In this document: piece after piece, positions 1-6,861 of the stretch
How the letters are laid out: each line of letters starts with the position of its first letter
How positions within the stretch are numbered: the first letter of the stretch is position 1
Origin: Buttiauxella gaviniae ATCC 51604
Lineage (GTDB): Bacteria > Pseudomonadota > Gammaproteobacteria > Enterobacterales > Enterobacteriaceae
Reading direction: 5' to 3'
NCBI RefSeq assembly: GCF_001654835.1
Contig: NZ_LXEP01000007.1
Span: forward strand, 62,001-126,000
DNA length: 64,000 nt
Made by a program: the position numbers and the translations under genes
Notes under the pieces: generated by a model
The model's database searches: none
What the model was told of the DNA's origin: nothing
The model's input: only the letters and a program-made list of their open reading frames with translations

Positions 1-101
1 TCCTGATCGCTGGATTTCCCACCATTTAGCGACAAAAATATAACAACCATTCACATCCACCTTACACTCCACACTCTTTTTCGCTATGTTAAACGTTTAG
101 C

Positions 102-148
102 ATTGCCGCTTGCCCCTTCGCGGCAATATAATGATAATCGTTATCATT
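102..148 (+). promoter_or_regulatory. gpmA promoter with overlapping Fur-type operator
   Basis: A -35-like TTGCCG at 103-108 and a -10 TATAAT at 127-132 are 18 bp apart. A 19-bp palindrome, AATGATAA-tcg-TTATCATT at 130-148, covers the -10 end and the expected start point; it matches the Fur core TGATAAT-n-ATTATCA with one change. In E. coli gpmA is a known Fur target, so iron repression here is a reasonable inference. An 8-bp inverted repeat (102-109 with 120-127) lies in the spacer. Confidence 0.75.
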
Positions 149-175
149 AATCGCAGGCTTATTAAGGAGTAAACT

Positions 176-928
176 ATGGCTGTTACTAAGCTGGTTCTGG
201 TTCGTCACGGTGAAAGCCAGTGGAACAACGAAAACCGCTTCACAGGTTGGTATGACGTTGATCTATCTGAGAAAGGCAAAACTGAAGCGAAAGCTGCAGG
301 TAAACTGCTGAAAGATGAAGGTTACTCTTTCGATTTTGCTTATACCTCAGTGCTGAAACGTGCCATCCATACACTGTGGAATATCCTCGATGAACTTGAT
401 CAGGCATGGCTGCCAGTTGAGAAGTCCTGGAAGTTGAACGAGCGCCACTACGGTGCACTTCAGGGTCTGAACAAAGCTGAAACTGCTGAGAAATACGGTG
501 ATGAGCAAGTTAAGCAATGGCGTCGTGGCTTTGCGATCACACCTCCAGAACTGACGCGTGATGACGAACGTTTCCCAGGCCATGACCCACGTTATGCAAG
601 CCTGAGCGATAAAGAGTTGCCGGTAACTGAAAGCCTGGCGCTAACTATCGATCGCGTTATCCCTTACTGGAACGAAACCATTCTGCCACGCATGAAAAGC
701 GGTGAGCGTGTGATTGTGGCCGCTCACGGTAACTCACTGCGTGCATTGGTTAAATTCCTCGATAACCTGAGCGAAGACGAAATTCTTGAGCTGAATATCC
801 CAACTGGCGTGCCGTTGGTATATGAGTTCGATGAGAACTTCAAACCGCTGAAGCGTTACTATCTGGGCAATGCTGATGAAATCGCAGCAAAAGCCGCAGC
901 GGTAGCAAACCAGGGTAAAGCGAAGTAA
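176..928 (+). CDS. gpmA: 2,3-bisphosphoglycerate-dependent phosphoglycerate mutase
   Basis: Cytoplasmic glycolytic enzyme that interconverts 3- and 2-phosphoglycerate through a phosphohistidine. The N-terminal LVRHGES places the catalytic His at residue 11; the second active-site His is in AAHGNSLRA near residue 184, and the acid/base Glu is in ERHYGALQG near residue 90. The length of 250 residues equals that of the E. coli enzyme. An AAGGAG ribosome site lies 7 bp before the ATG. It stands alone, converges with aroG across a shared terminator, and is preceded by a Fur-type operator. Confidence 0.98.
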   Translation: MAVTKLVLVRHGESQWNNENRFTGWYDVDLSEKGKTEAKAAGKLLKDEGYSFDFAYTSVLKRAIHTLWNILDELDQAWLPVEKSWKLNERHYGALQGLNKAETAEKYGDEQVKQWRRGFAITPPELTRDDERFPGHDPRYASLSDKELPVTESLALTIDRVIPYWNETILPRMKSGERVIVAAHGNSLRALVKFLDNLSEDEILELNIPTGVPLVYEFDENFKPLKRYYLGNADEIAAKAAAVANQGKAK

Positions 929-942
929 TTCGTTAGATGTGG

Positions 943-972
943 AAAAGGCGTGGTTCTCACCACGCCTTTTTT
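943..972. terminator. Bidirectional terminator between gpmA and aroG
   Basis: Stem AAGGCGTGG (945-953) pairs with CCACGCCTT (960-968) around a 6-nt loop. A-rich sequence on the left and a T-run on the right would allow termination from both convergent genes. Confidence 0.85.
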
Positions 973-991
973 ATTGTTATCGCGTTAAAAC

Positions 992-2044
992 TTAGCCGCG
1001 GCGTGCTTTTACTGCATCAGCTAACTGGCGCAGTACAGTTTCGGTATCTTCCCAACCAATACATGCATCGGTCACGCTCTTGCCATAAACCAGCGGCTCA
1101 CTACCTTCCAGGTTCTGGTTGCCTTCTACAAGGTGACTTTCAATCATCACACCAGTAATCGCGGCATCACCACCAGAAATTTGCTGGCAAACATCTGCGC
1201 ACACTTCCATTTGCTTCTTAAATTGCTTGCTGCTGTTCGCGTGGCTGAAGTCGATCATCACTTGGGCAGGCAGGCCAGCTTTTTGCAGATCGGTTTTCAC
1301 CTGAGCCACATGCGCTGCGCTGTAGTTTGGCTCTTTGCCGCCGCGCAAGATGATGTGGCAGTCGCCGTTTCCGCTGGTAGTCACGATAGCAGAGTGGCCC
1401 CATTTGGTCACAGACAGGAAGCAGTGCGGCGCACCAGCTGCATTGATCGCATCGATCGCAACTTTCATGGTCCCGTCTGTGCCATTTTTGAAGCCAACCG
1501 GGCATGAAAGGCCAGACGCCAGTTCACGGTGAACCTGAGATTCTGTAGTACGTGCACCAATGGCACCCCAGCTCATCAAGTCCGCCAGATACTGCGGGGT
1601 GATCATATCCAGGAACTCACCTGCCGCTGGCAGACCAGAGTCGTTGATATCCAGCAATAACTTACGGGCAATACGCAAGCCATCGTTGATCTGGTAGCTG
1701 CTGTCCATATGTGGATCGTTGATCAAACCTTTCCAGCCCACCGTTGTACGTGGTTTTTCGAAGTAGACACGCATAACGATTTCCAGCTCACCTTGCAATT
1801 CTTCACGCAGTGTCAACAAGCGCGCGCCATACTCTTTCGCCGCTTTGATATCGTGAATTGAGCAAGGGCCAATGACAACCAGCAGACGATCATCATTTCC
1901 TTTCAGAATCTTATGAATCGCTTTGCGCGCACCAGATACAGTTGCGGCGGCTTTTTCAGTGGCGGGGAATTTTTCGAGCAGCGCTACTGGCGGTAAAAGT
2001 TCGTTGATTTCTTTAATGCGTAAGTCGTCATTCTGATAATTCAT
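992..2044 (-). CDS. aroG: Phe-sensitive DAHP synthase
   Basis: Condenses phosphoenolpyruvate with erythrose 4-phosphate to DAHP, the first step of aromatic amino acid synthesis. The 350 residues match E. coli AroG in length and along the whole sequence. The metal-binding Cys61 lies in GPCSIHD, and the substrate-binding KPRTTVGW begins near residue 97. Assignment to the Phe-sensitive isozyme rests on overall similarity and on location beside gpmA. The upstream TyrR-type operator supports aromatic control. Confidence 0.96.
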   Translation of the reverse strand: MNYQNDDLRIKEINELLPPVALLEKFPATEKAAATVSGARKAIHKILKGNDDRLLVVIGPCSIHDIKAAKEYGARLLTLREELQGELEIVMRVYFEKPRTTVGWKGLINDPHMDSSYQINDGLRIARKLLLDINDSGLPAAGEFLDMITPQYLADLMSWGAIGARTTESQVHRELASGLSCPVGFKNGTDGTMKVAIDAINAAGAPHCFLSVTKWGHSAIVTTSGNGDCHIILRGGKEPNYSAAHVAQVKTDLQKAGLPAQVMIDFSHANSSKQFKKQMEVCADVCQQISGGDAAITGVMIESHLVEGNQNLEGSEPLVYGKSVTDACIGWEDTETVLRQLADAVKARRG

Positions 2045-2092
2045 GATATTTCCGGGAATGGCCTTGAGATTTAGCTTAGTTGCAATCCCTTC

Positions 2093-2140
2093 AATCTATC
2101 GCTTCAGACCTGAAGTGTAAACGGGCTTTTACACTTCAGG
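2093..2140 (-). promoter_or_regulatory. aroG promoter overlapped by a TyrR-type operator
   Basis: On the minus strand a -35 TTTACA (2121-2116) and a -10-like TAGATT (2098-2093) are 17 bp apart. The -35 lies inside TGTAAA-n6-TTTACA (2116-2133), a perfect strong TyrR box. The symmetry extends to 13-bp arms over 2109-2140. TyrR repression of aroG with phenylalanine is established in E. coli; the overlap with the -35 fits repression. Confidence 0.8.
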
Positions 2141-2201
2141 CAGAATATTCCTGGAAATGACCTAAAAAGCGTCAAAAAATGGTAAAAACCCGGTTTCCCG
2201 C

Positions 2202-2369
2202 TACAATTTTTAATTGTTAACACTGAAAAACACTCAATTAGCAAAATTGTATTCTGATGCGGCTTTCATGGCTGACATATTAAGCCGACAAAAGTACCAG
2301 GCACAGAATAAAGCCAGTGCACTGTTGGAAGAAGTTATCCAGCAATAACGACCATAACAGGAGCATTAA
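2202..2369 (+). other. aroG-ybgS intergenic, right half
   Basis: The 325 bp between aroG and ybgS hold the aroG promoter and TyrR site on the left. This right half carries a possible -10 TACAAT at 2202-2207, an uncertain 26-codon reading frame at 2268-2348, and an AGGAG ribosome site just before ybgS. Nothing else was recognised. Confidence 0.4.
2268..2348 (+). CDS. Possible small protein upstream of ybgS (uncertain)
   Basis: An ATG frame of 26 codons ends 22 bp before the ybgS start. The product is mostly helix-forming (QAQNKASALLEEVIQQ at its end) and looks protein-like. The frame stays open upstream to 2214 with TTG codons as alternative starts. No convincing ribosome binding site precedes the ATG, which weighs against it. 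It could be a small gene, a remnant, or chance. I do not recognise a family. Confidence 0.22.
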   Translation: MADILSRQKYQAQNKASALLEEVIQQ

Positions 2370-2741
2370 ATGAATAAATTAACTGCACTTTTCCTGACAG
2401 CAACCCTTTCTGTAGCAAGCAGTCTTGCAATGGCCGCTGAAACCAGCGGGAGCAATAACGGCCAGGCAAATGCAAGTGCCGAAGCAGGCCAGGTTGCGCC
2501 CGATGCGAATCAGAATCTCGCACCCAAAAACGTCGATAATAGCAATATCAGTAATGGCGGCACTATGCTTCATCCTAATGGCTCAACCAGCAGCAGCGGG
2601 ATGAGCAACGATGGAATGAGCAAAGAGGAAATCCATAAAAATTCGATGTGTAAGGACGGGAAATGCCCGGATATGAACAAAAAGGTAGAAACCGGTAGCG
2701 GAGATGACGTGAACACGAAAGTGGACGGCACCTCGCAGTAA
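2370..2741 (+). CDS. ybgS: YbgS-like periplasmic protein of unknown function
   Basis: Secreted small protein of 123 residues. Residues 1-22 form a signal peptide ending in AMA, and the mature part is rich in Asn, Gly, Ser and Asp with no predicted globular core. The segments [19 protein letters not shown] and MCKDGKCPD match E. coli YbgS, as does its position between aroG and zitB. A single pair of cysteines (CKDGKC) could form a disulfide or bind metal; this is speculation. Function is not known. A strong ribosome site (AGGAG) precedes the ATG. Confidence 0.9.
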   Translation: MNKLTALFLTATLSVASSLAMAAETSGSNNGQANASAEAGQVAPDANQNLAPKNVDNSNISNGGTMLHPNGSTSSSGMSNDGMSKEEIHKNSMCKDGKCPDMNKKVETGSGDDVNTKVDGTSQ

Positions 2742-2758
2742 ATTAAGCCCGGAAAATT

Positions 2759-2784
2759 AAGGGGAGCTTAGGCTCTCCTTTTTT
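2759..2784 (+). terminator. Terminator after ybgS
   Basis: AAGGGGAGC (2759-2767) pairs with GCTCTCCTT (2772-2780) across a 4-nt loop with one G-T pair, followed by a T-run. Confidence 0.8.
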
Positions 2785-2820
2785 ATGAGCGTTATTCAAC
2801 AAGTTAACAATGTTAGTGTT

Positions 2821-2826
2821 TATAAT
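2821..2826 (+). promoter_or_regulatory. Probable zitB -10 element
   Basis: A consensus TATAAT lies 35 bp before the zitB ATG. No good -35 is visible at the usual distance, so the promoter may depend on an activator. Confidence 0.4.
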
Positions 2827-2860
2827 TAGCGCATTGTTGCTTTACGGATACAGAGGAACC

Positions 2861-3793
2861 ATGGCGCATACACATCAACATAACCCGAGTGATTCCAACT
2901 CCAGGCGCCTTCTGTGGGCTTTTGCCGTCACAGCGCTCTTTATGGTGGCCGAAGTCATCGGTGGTGTGCTTTCTGGCTCGCTTGCCCTACTCGCTGACGC
3001 GGGTCATATGCTGACAGATGCAGCGGCATTACTGGTAGCTTTGCTGGCAGTACAGTTTGCGCGCCGTCCACCAAATACTCGCCATACCTTCGGTTGGTTA
3101 AGGTTGACGACACTTGCTGCCTTTGTGAATGCCATTGCTCTGGTGGTAATTACGATTCTGATTGTCTGGGAGGCAGTAGTCCGTTTTTATCATCCGCAAC
3201 CCATAGTCGGCTGGACGATGCTGATTATTGCGTTTGCCGGGTTACTGGCGAATCTATTTTCGTTCTGGATATTGCATCGCGGAAACGAAGAAAAAAATAT
3301 TAACGTTCGCGCCGCAGCCCTGCACGTTTTAGGAGATTTGTTAGGTTCGGTAGGAGCCATTGCTGCGGCACTGATCATTCTTTGGACAGGCTGGACACCT
3401 ATTGACCCTATCCTTTCCATCCTGGTTTCGTGCCTGGTGCTACGTAGCGCATGGAGTTTGCTTAAAGAGAGCGTCAATGAGCTTCTCGAAGGCGCACCTC
3501 ATGCTTTTGATATTCCGGTACTAAAGCGCAAACTGGCCAGAACTATTCCGGAAGTAAGGAATGTTCATCATGTCCATATCTGGTTAGTTGGTGAGAAGCC
3601 GTTGATGACTCTGCATGTTCAGGTGGTACCTCCACACGATCATGATGCTCTGCTAGAACGCATCCATCATTTTTTAAAAGAGGAATATCAGATTGAACAT
3701 GCCACGGTGCAGATGGAGTATCAGCTTTGCCATGGGCAGGATTGCGATTTAAACGAGCATGACCATCCTGGCCATGCTCATCATCACCACTGA
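2861..3793 (+). CDS. zitB: CDF-family zinc efflux transporter
   Basis: Inner-membrane cation diffusion facilitator that exports Zn(II) by proton antiport. It has six predicted membrane segments. The metal-site HxxxD motifs are at 49-53 (HMLTD, in the context [10 protein letters not shown]) and 155-159 (HVLGD). Both ends are His-rich (MAHTHQH and GHAHHHH). The 310 residues compare with 313 in E. coli. I chose the ATG at 2861 because it follows GAGGAACC and matches the family start; an upstream ATG in frame would add 17 odd residues. It meets pnuC stop to stop with no gap and no visible terminator. Confidence 0.95.
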   Translation: MAHTHQHNPSDSNSRRLLWAFAVTALFMVAEVIGGVLSGSLALLADAGHMLTDAAALLVALLAVQFARRPPNTRHTFGWLRLTTLAAFVNAIALVVITILIVWEAVVRFYHPQPIVGWTMLIIAFAGLLANLFSFWILHRGNEEKNINVRAAALHVLGDLLGSVGAIAAALIILWTGWTPIDPILSILVSCLVLRSAWSLLKESVNELLEGAPHAFDIPVLKRKLARTIPEVRNVHHVHIWLVGEKPLMTLHVQVVPPHDHDALLERIHHFLKEEYQIEHATVQMEYQLCHGQDCDLNEHDHPGHAHHHH

Positions 3794-4510
3794 TTAGGAA
3801 AAGGCGCGTGAGCCACGTTCATGCGCACTTTTGATCCACATGCGGCTACCGTTGAGCGCAATAAACGTCAGGATCAAATACTCCAGCGACATTGCATAGA
3901 CGCCCTGCAAGGCAAAAACAACCACGCTAATCATGTTAATGATCACCCAAAGTAGCCAGTTTTCGACGTACTTACGAGTCATCAGAATCATCGCCACGAT
4001 GGACAGTACCATCATGCAAGAGTCCCAGAATGGGAAAGCGTCAGGTTGAAGATCAGGCATCGTTACATTCATGCCTAAAGCCTGCATAACGGAAACCGCC
4101 GTATGAGTCAGGAAAGCAAATACTGGGTCGATGAAGATTGTCATCAGTCCAATAGCACCGACGCAGAATACAATCCAGGCCAGCGCCTTAGGTAATGGTA
4201 ACCAACGGATATGGAGTGCAGCCTGATTGTCACTGGTCTGTCTCGACCAGGCATACCAGCCATAAATATTAGCCGCAAAGAAGAACAGTTGTAGCAGAAG
4301 GCTCGCGTAGAGTTGAATCTGGAAGAAAATAATCGCAAATAGAGTGACGTTAATTAAACCAAATGCGTAGTTACTGATTTTCTCAAGGCTTGCCAGCCAG
4401 ATACAGAGTAAACCCGCTAGTGTCCCGACTGCCTCAATCCACGATAAATCATACCCGCCAGCCCCGATGGGTATGTGAACCAAAATGTTCTGCGTGCTAA
4501 AAAAGTCCAT
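3794..4510 (-). CDS. pnuC: Nicotinamide riboside transporter
   Basis: Inner-membrane facilitator for nicotinamide riboside, feeding NAD salvage. The 238-residue protein is hydrophobic with about seven membrane segments and matches E. coli PnuC (239 residues) throughout. It lies downstream of nadA on the same strand, so de novo synthesis and salvage uptake are co-transcribed. The 165-bp gap between the two genes contains a shortened ERIC element. Confidence 0.95.
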   Translation of the reverse strand: MDFFSTQNILVHIPIGAGGYDLSWIEAVGTLAGLLCIWLASLEKISNYAFGLINVTLFAIIFFQIQLYASLLLQLFFFAANIYGWYAWSRQTSDNQAALHIRWLPLPKALAWIVFCVGAIGLMTIFIDPVFAFLTHTAVSVMQALGMNVTMPDLQPDAFPFWDSCMMVLSIVAMILMTRKYVENWLLWVIINMISVVVFALQGVYAMSLEYLILTFIALNGSRMWIKSAHERGSRAFS

Positions 4511-4528
4511 ATTCGCTCCTTTTTAAGG

Positions 4529-4606
4529 TATTCCCAAAATAATTGAAGCTGCATCAAGGATACGTGAACGTAGCCAACGCAGATGCAGCTTCAAATATGA
4601 CAGGAT
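4529..4606. repeat. Shortened ERIC element between nadA and pnuC
   Basis: The left end (CCCAAAATAATTGAAGCTGC) and the right end (GATGCAGCTTCAAATATGA) are those of ERIC, but the central part with the TTACATAAGTAA-type core is gone. Its 78 bp compare with about 127 for a full element. It lies inside the nadA-pnuC transcript and can form a long hairpin. Confidence 0.8.
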
Positions 4607-4614
4607 AAAAACCC

Positions 4615-5676
4615 TTACGCATTACCCTTAACATTGCGTCGCAACTCAGCGGCAAAATCTAACATTCGATTTAAAGGCACCAGCGCGCCCTCACGCAGCG
4701 CAGCATCAACATGGATCTCGTGTGCCGCTCCGCCTTGTTCTAGCCCCTCAGCGATGGCTTTAAGGCCGTTCATCGCCATCCATGGGCAATGTGCACAGGT
4801 CCGGCACGTTGCACCTTCTCCTGCGGTTGGCGCTTCAAACAATTCTTTATCCGGGCATGCCTGCTGCATTTTGTAGAAAATGCCACGATCTGTGGCCACT
4901 ATCAGTTTCTTGTGGGGCAACGTTTTCGCTGCAGCAATCAGCTGGCTGGTAGAACCGACAGCATCGGCCAAATCAACGATTGCTTGCGGTGATTCCGGGT
5001 GAACCAATACAGCTGCATCAGGATAAAGTGCCTTCATGCGCGTTAGCGCCTGAGTTTTGAACTCGTCATGTACGATACACGCGCCCTGCCAGCACAACAC
5101 GTCAGCGCCAGTCTGCTTTTGAACGTAATTTCCCAGATGACGATCCGGAGCCCAGATAATTTTCTCGCCCAGACTGTCCAGATGTTCAATTAATTCAACT
5201 GCAATGCTGGAAGTCACAACCCAATCCGCACGCGCTTTTACCGCTGCGGAAGTATTAGCATAGACCACCACTGTGCGATCAGGATGTTGATCGCAGAAGG
5301 CGTTGAACTCTTCGATTGGGCAGCCGAGATCCAAAGAGCACTCTGCATTCAGAGTTGGCATCAGAACGGTTTTTTCTGGGCTGAGGATTTTCGAGGTTTC
5401 CCCCATAAAGCGTACCCCGGCAACCAACAGCGTGGTTGCTGGATGATTGGCTCCGAAACGCGCCATCTCCAGCGAATCAGAGATACACCCCCCCGTCGCT
5501 TCAGCCAGAGCCTGAATTTCAGGATCAGTGTAGTAATGAGCCACCATCACAGCATTCCGCTCTTTCAGCAGACGCTTGATTTTCTCACGGTAAAATTGCT
5601 TTTCATCCGCGCTCAAAGGCTGTGGTTTAGGTGGGAAGGGATAAATCGCTGCTTCTGGATCGAACATTACGCTCAT
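4615..5676 (-). CDS. nadA: Quinolinate synthase A
   Basis: [4Fe-4S] enzyme that condenses iminoaspartate with dihydroxyacetone phosphate to quinolinate in NAD synthesis. The three cluster cysteines are visible: Cys113 in AECSLDLGC, the Cys near 200 in [10 protein letters not shown], and one in the C-terminal CRTCAHCPW. The start is the ATG giving MSVMFDPE, as in E. coli; a TTG 30 bp upstream is in frame but is not needed. The protein is 353 residues (E. coli 347). It heads the nadA-pnuC operon under a NadR-type box. Confidence 0.96.
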   Translation of the reverse strand: MSVMFDPEAAIYPFPPKPQPLSADEKQFYREKIKRLLKERNAVMVAHYYTDPEIQALAEATGGCISDSLEMARFGANHPATTLLVAGVRFMGETSKILSPEKTVLMPTLNAECSLDLGCPIEEFNAFCDQHPDRTVVVYANTSAAVKARADWVVTSSIAVELIEHLDSLGEKIIWAPDRHLGNYVQKQTGADVLCWQGACIVHDEFKTQALTRMKALYPDAAVLVHPESPQAIVDLADAVGSTSQLIAAAKTLPHKKLIVATDRGIFYKMQQACPDKELFEAPTAGEGATCRTCAHCPWMAMNGLKAIAEGLEQGGAAHEIHVDAALREGALVPLNRMLDFAAELRRNVKGNA

Positions 5677-5749
5677 AGTGCTTTCTCGTTTGACTGACTT
5701 AACCAAATTAGCACTATTCTGGCGAAGACCTACCAGAAATGGCCACGGT

Positions 5750-5767
5750 TGTTTTGTATGCTAAACA
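5750..5767 (-). promoter_or_regulatory. NadR-type operator upstream of nadA
   Basis: TGTTTT-n6-TAAACA differs from the NadR consensus TGTTTA-n6-TAAACA at one base. It lies 74 bp before the nadA ATG. NAD-dependent repression by NadR of nadA-pnuC is established in enteric bacteria. Confidence 0.75.
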
Positions 5768-5793
5768 AGATAGCGAATTACGGAGGAATTGTC

Positions 5794-5898
5794 GTGGGGA
5801 ATTTACAGTTACCTCAGCCCAATGCCTTCCCCCTGCAGCAGGAGGAACTCGTTCAGGCTGTAGAAACGAAAAAAGCGCCAAAAGGCGCTTTTTTCTGA
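5794..5898 (+). CDS. Possible 34-residue small protein divergent from nadA (uncertain)
   Basis: A GTG codon follows GGAGG by 7 bp, an excellent ribosome site. The product begins MGNLQLPQPNAFPLQQEE and ends APKGAFF. A -10-like TATGCT at 5757-5762 inside the NadR-type box would give a short leader. The last codons coincide with the terminator hairpin at 5869-5894, so a transcript ending there would lack the stop codon. That makes a normal gene doubtful; it may be chance, or a deliberately non-stop message. No family recognised. Confidence 0.25.
   Translation: MGNLQLPQPNAFPLQQEELVQAVETKKAPKGAFF
5869..5894. terminator. Terminator of the tRNA cluster
   Basis: AAAAAAGCGCC pairs with GGCGCTTTTTT across AAAA. 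It is symmetrical, with a T-run in either direction; on the minus strand it closes the Lys/Val tRNA operon before nadA. Confidence 0.88.
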
Positions 5899-5901
5899 AT
5901 T

Positions 5902-5977
5902 TGGTGGGGCGTGCAGGATTCGAACCTGCGACCAATTGATTAAAAGTCAACTGCTCTACCAACTGAGCTAACGCCCC
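5902..5977 (-). tRNA. tRNA-Lys (UUU)
   Basis: 76 nt including encoded CCA. The anticodon loop reads CTTTTAA, giving UUU. The acceptor stem is GGGGCGT/ACGCCCC; E. coli tRNA-Lys has T-A in place of G-C at the fourth pair, and the change is compensated on both sides. This is the last gene of the cluster. Confidence 0.97.
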
Positions 5978-5980
5978 GAA

Positions 5981-6056
5981 TGGTGGGTGATGACGGGCTC
6001 GAACCGCCGACCCCCTCCGTGTAAAGGAGGTGCTCTACCAACTGAGCTAATCACCC
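5981..6056 (-). tRNA. tRNA-Val (UAC)
   Basis: 76 nt including CCA, acceptor GGGTGAT/ATCACCC, anticodon UAC in a loop reading TTTACAC between CCTCC and GGAGG. The D-arm (TTAGCTCAGTTGGTAGAGCA) is identical to that of the neighbouring tRNA-Lys genes, whereas E. coli tRNA-Val(UAC) has AGCTGGGA there. Only 3 bp separate it from the Lys gene at 5902. Confidence 0.95.
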
Positions 6057-6089
6057 AAACTTCGGTACTACTTCGCACTACTTAAATAT

Positions 6090-6165
6090 TGGTGGGGCGT
6101 GCAGGATTCGAACCTGCGACCAATTGATTAAAAGTCAACTGCTCTACCAACTGAGCTAACGCCCC
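6090..6165 (-). tRNA. tRNA-Lys (UUU)
   Basis: Identical over 76 nt to the copy at 5902, with encoded CCA. It is third in transcription order and is followed by tRNA-Val. Confidence 0.97.
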
Positions 6166-6360
6166 GCTATGCGGTTTACTGCTTCTTCAAACACTTACTA
6201 CATCGAAATTGGTGGGGCGTGCAGGATGATTACTCGTCTCTTCCTGAGACTCGCCCTCCGGGCCGCCGCGAGCGGCGTTCAAAATCGTTCCCGACGATTT
6301 TGTCGACCTGCTGCAGGTTCAAACCCTACACGATTCACTTACTTCGTACTGCTTCGAAAT
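6166..6360 (-). repeat. tRNA-Lys spacer repeat, copy 1
   Basis: The spacer contains an 18-nt copy of the tRNA-Lys 3' end (6210-6227, minus strand, including CCA) and, 85 bp away, an inverted T-arm copy (6313-6332) that matches the tRNA at 17 of 20 bases. In the transcript the two can pair over 10 bp including two G-U pairs, enclosing smaller hairpins such as AAAATCGT/ACGATTTT (6281-6301). It shares the flank GCGGTTTACTGCTTCTTCA with copy 2. Confidence 0.85.
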
Positions 6361-6436
6361 TGGTGGGGCGTGCAGGATTCGAACCTGCGACCAATTGATT
6401 AAAAGTCAACTGCTCTACCAACTGAGCTAACGCCCC
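6361..6436 (-). tRNA. tRNA-Lys (UUU)
   Basis: Identical to the other Lys copies, with encoded CCA. It lies between the two spacer repeats. Confidence 0.97.
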
Positions 6437-6621
6437 GCAATGCGGTTTACTGCTTCTTCAGGCACTTACTACATCGAAATTGGTGGGGCGTGCAGGATGA
6501 TTCGGCCTTTGGCCTCACCCTCCGGGTCGTTGCTACGCAACGCTGTTTCGCTTTCGCTCAACTCGAACCTGCTGCAGGTTCAAACCCTTCACGATTCACT
6601 GACTTCGTACTACATCGAAAT
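6437..6621 (-). repeat. tRNA-Lys spacer repeat, copy 2
   Basis: Same plan as copy 1: an 18-nt tRNA-Lys 3' fragment at 6481-6498, an inverted T-arm copy at 6574-6593, and different internal hairpins (CGTTGC/GCAACG at 6528-6542; GGCC/GGCC near 6504-6514). The outer parts are conserved between copies while the middle differs, which suggests the folding matters more than the sequence. Confidence 0.85.
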
Positions 6622-6697
6622 TGGTGGGGCGTGCAGGATTCGAACCTGCGACCAATTGATTAAAAGTCAACTGCTCTACCAACTGAGCTAACGCCCC
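6622..6697 (-). tRNA. tRNA-Lys (UUU), first gene of the cluster
   Basis: Identical to the other Lys copies. It is promoter-proximal in the cluster, about 50 bp from a promoter-like sequence. Confidence 0.97.
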
Positions 6698-6747
6698 AAT
6701 TTCGTGTCACTTTCGGTTTGTTTGATATCCCTTGGCAACGGCGGCAT

Positions 6748-6775
6748 ATATTACTGATTTAAGATTTTGACGCAA
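6748..6775 (-). promoter_or_regulatory. Promoter of the tRNA cluster
   Basis: On the minus strand TTGCGT (6775-6770) and TAATAT (6753-6748) are 16 bp apart, followed by the GC-rich discriminator GCCGCCGTTGCC. This arrangement is typical of stable-RNA promoters under stringent control. Confidence 0.6.
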
Positions 6776-6822
6776 CAAGAATTTCGATCAAGATCACCTA
6801 ATGGCTTGTGTTTTGTCCGGCT

Positions 6823-6850
6823 TGACCAGAAAAGCAGCAATATCTGGTCA
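6823..6850. repeat. Inverted repeat between cpoB and the tRNA cluster
   Basis: TGACCAGA pairs with TCTGGTCA around a 12-nt loop, just after the cpoB stop. No T-run follows on the minus strand, so it is more likely an mRNA 3'-end stabiliser than a terminator. Confidence 0.5.
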
Positions 6851-6861
6851 GGCCGCACACA

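Noticed and set aside
3791-3796. Missing gap between zitB and pnuC as a sign of fusion or error
   Set aside because: Both stop codons are intact and both proteins have normal length; it is only a tight convergent junction.
6169-6691. Plus-strand frames within the tRNA cluster
   Set aside because: They read across tRNA genes and spacer repeats in antisense and merely repeat with them.
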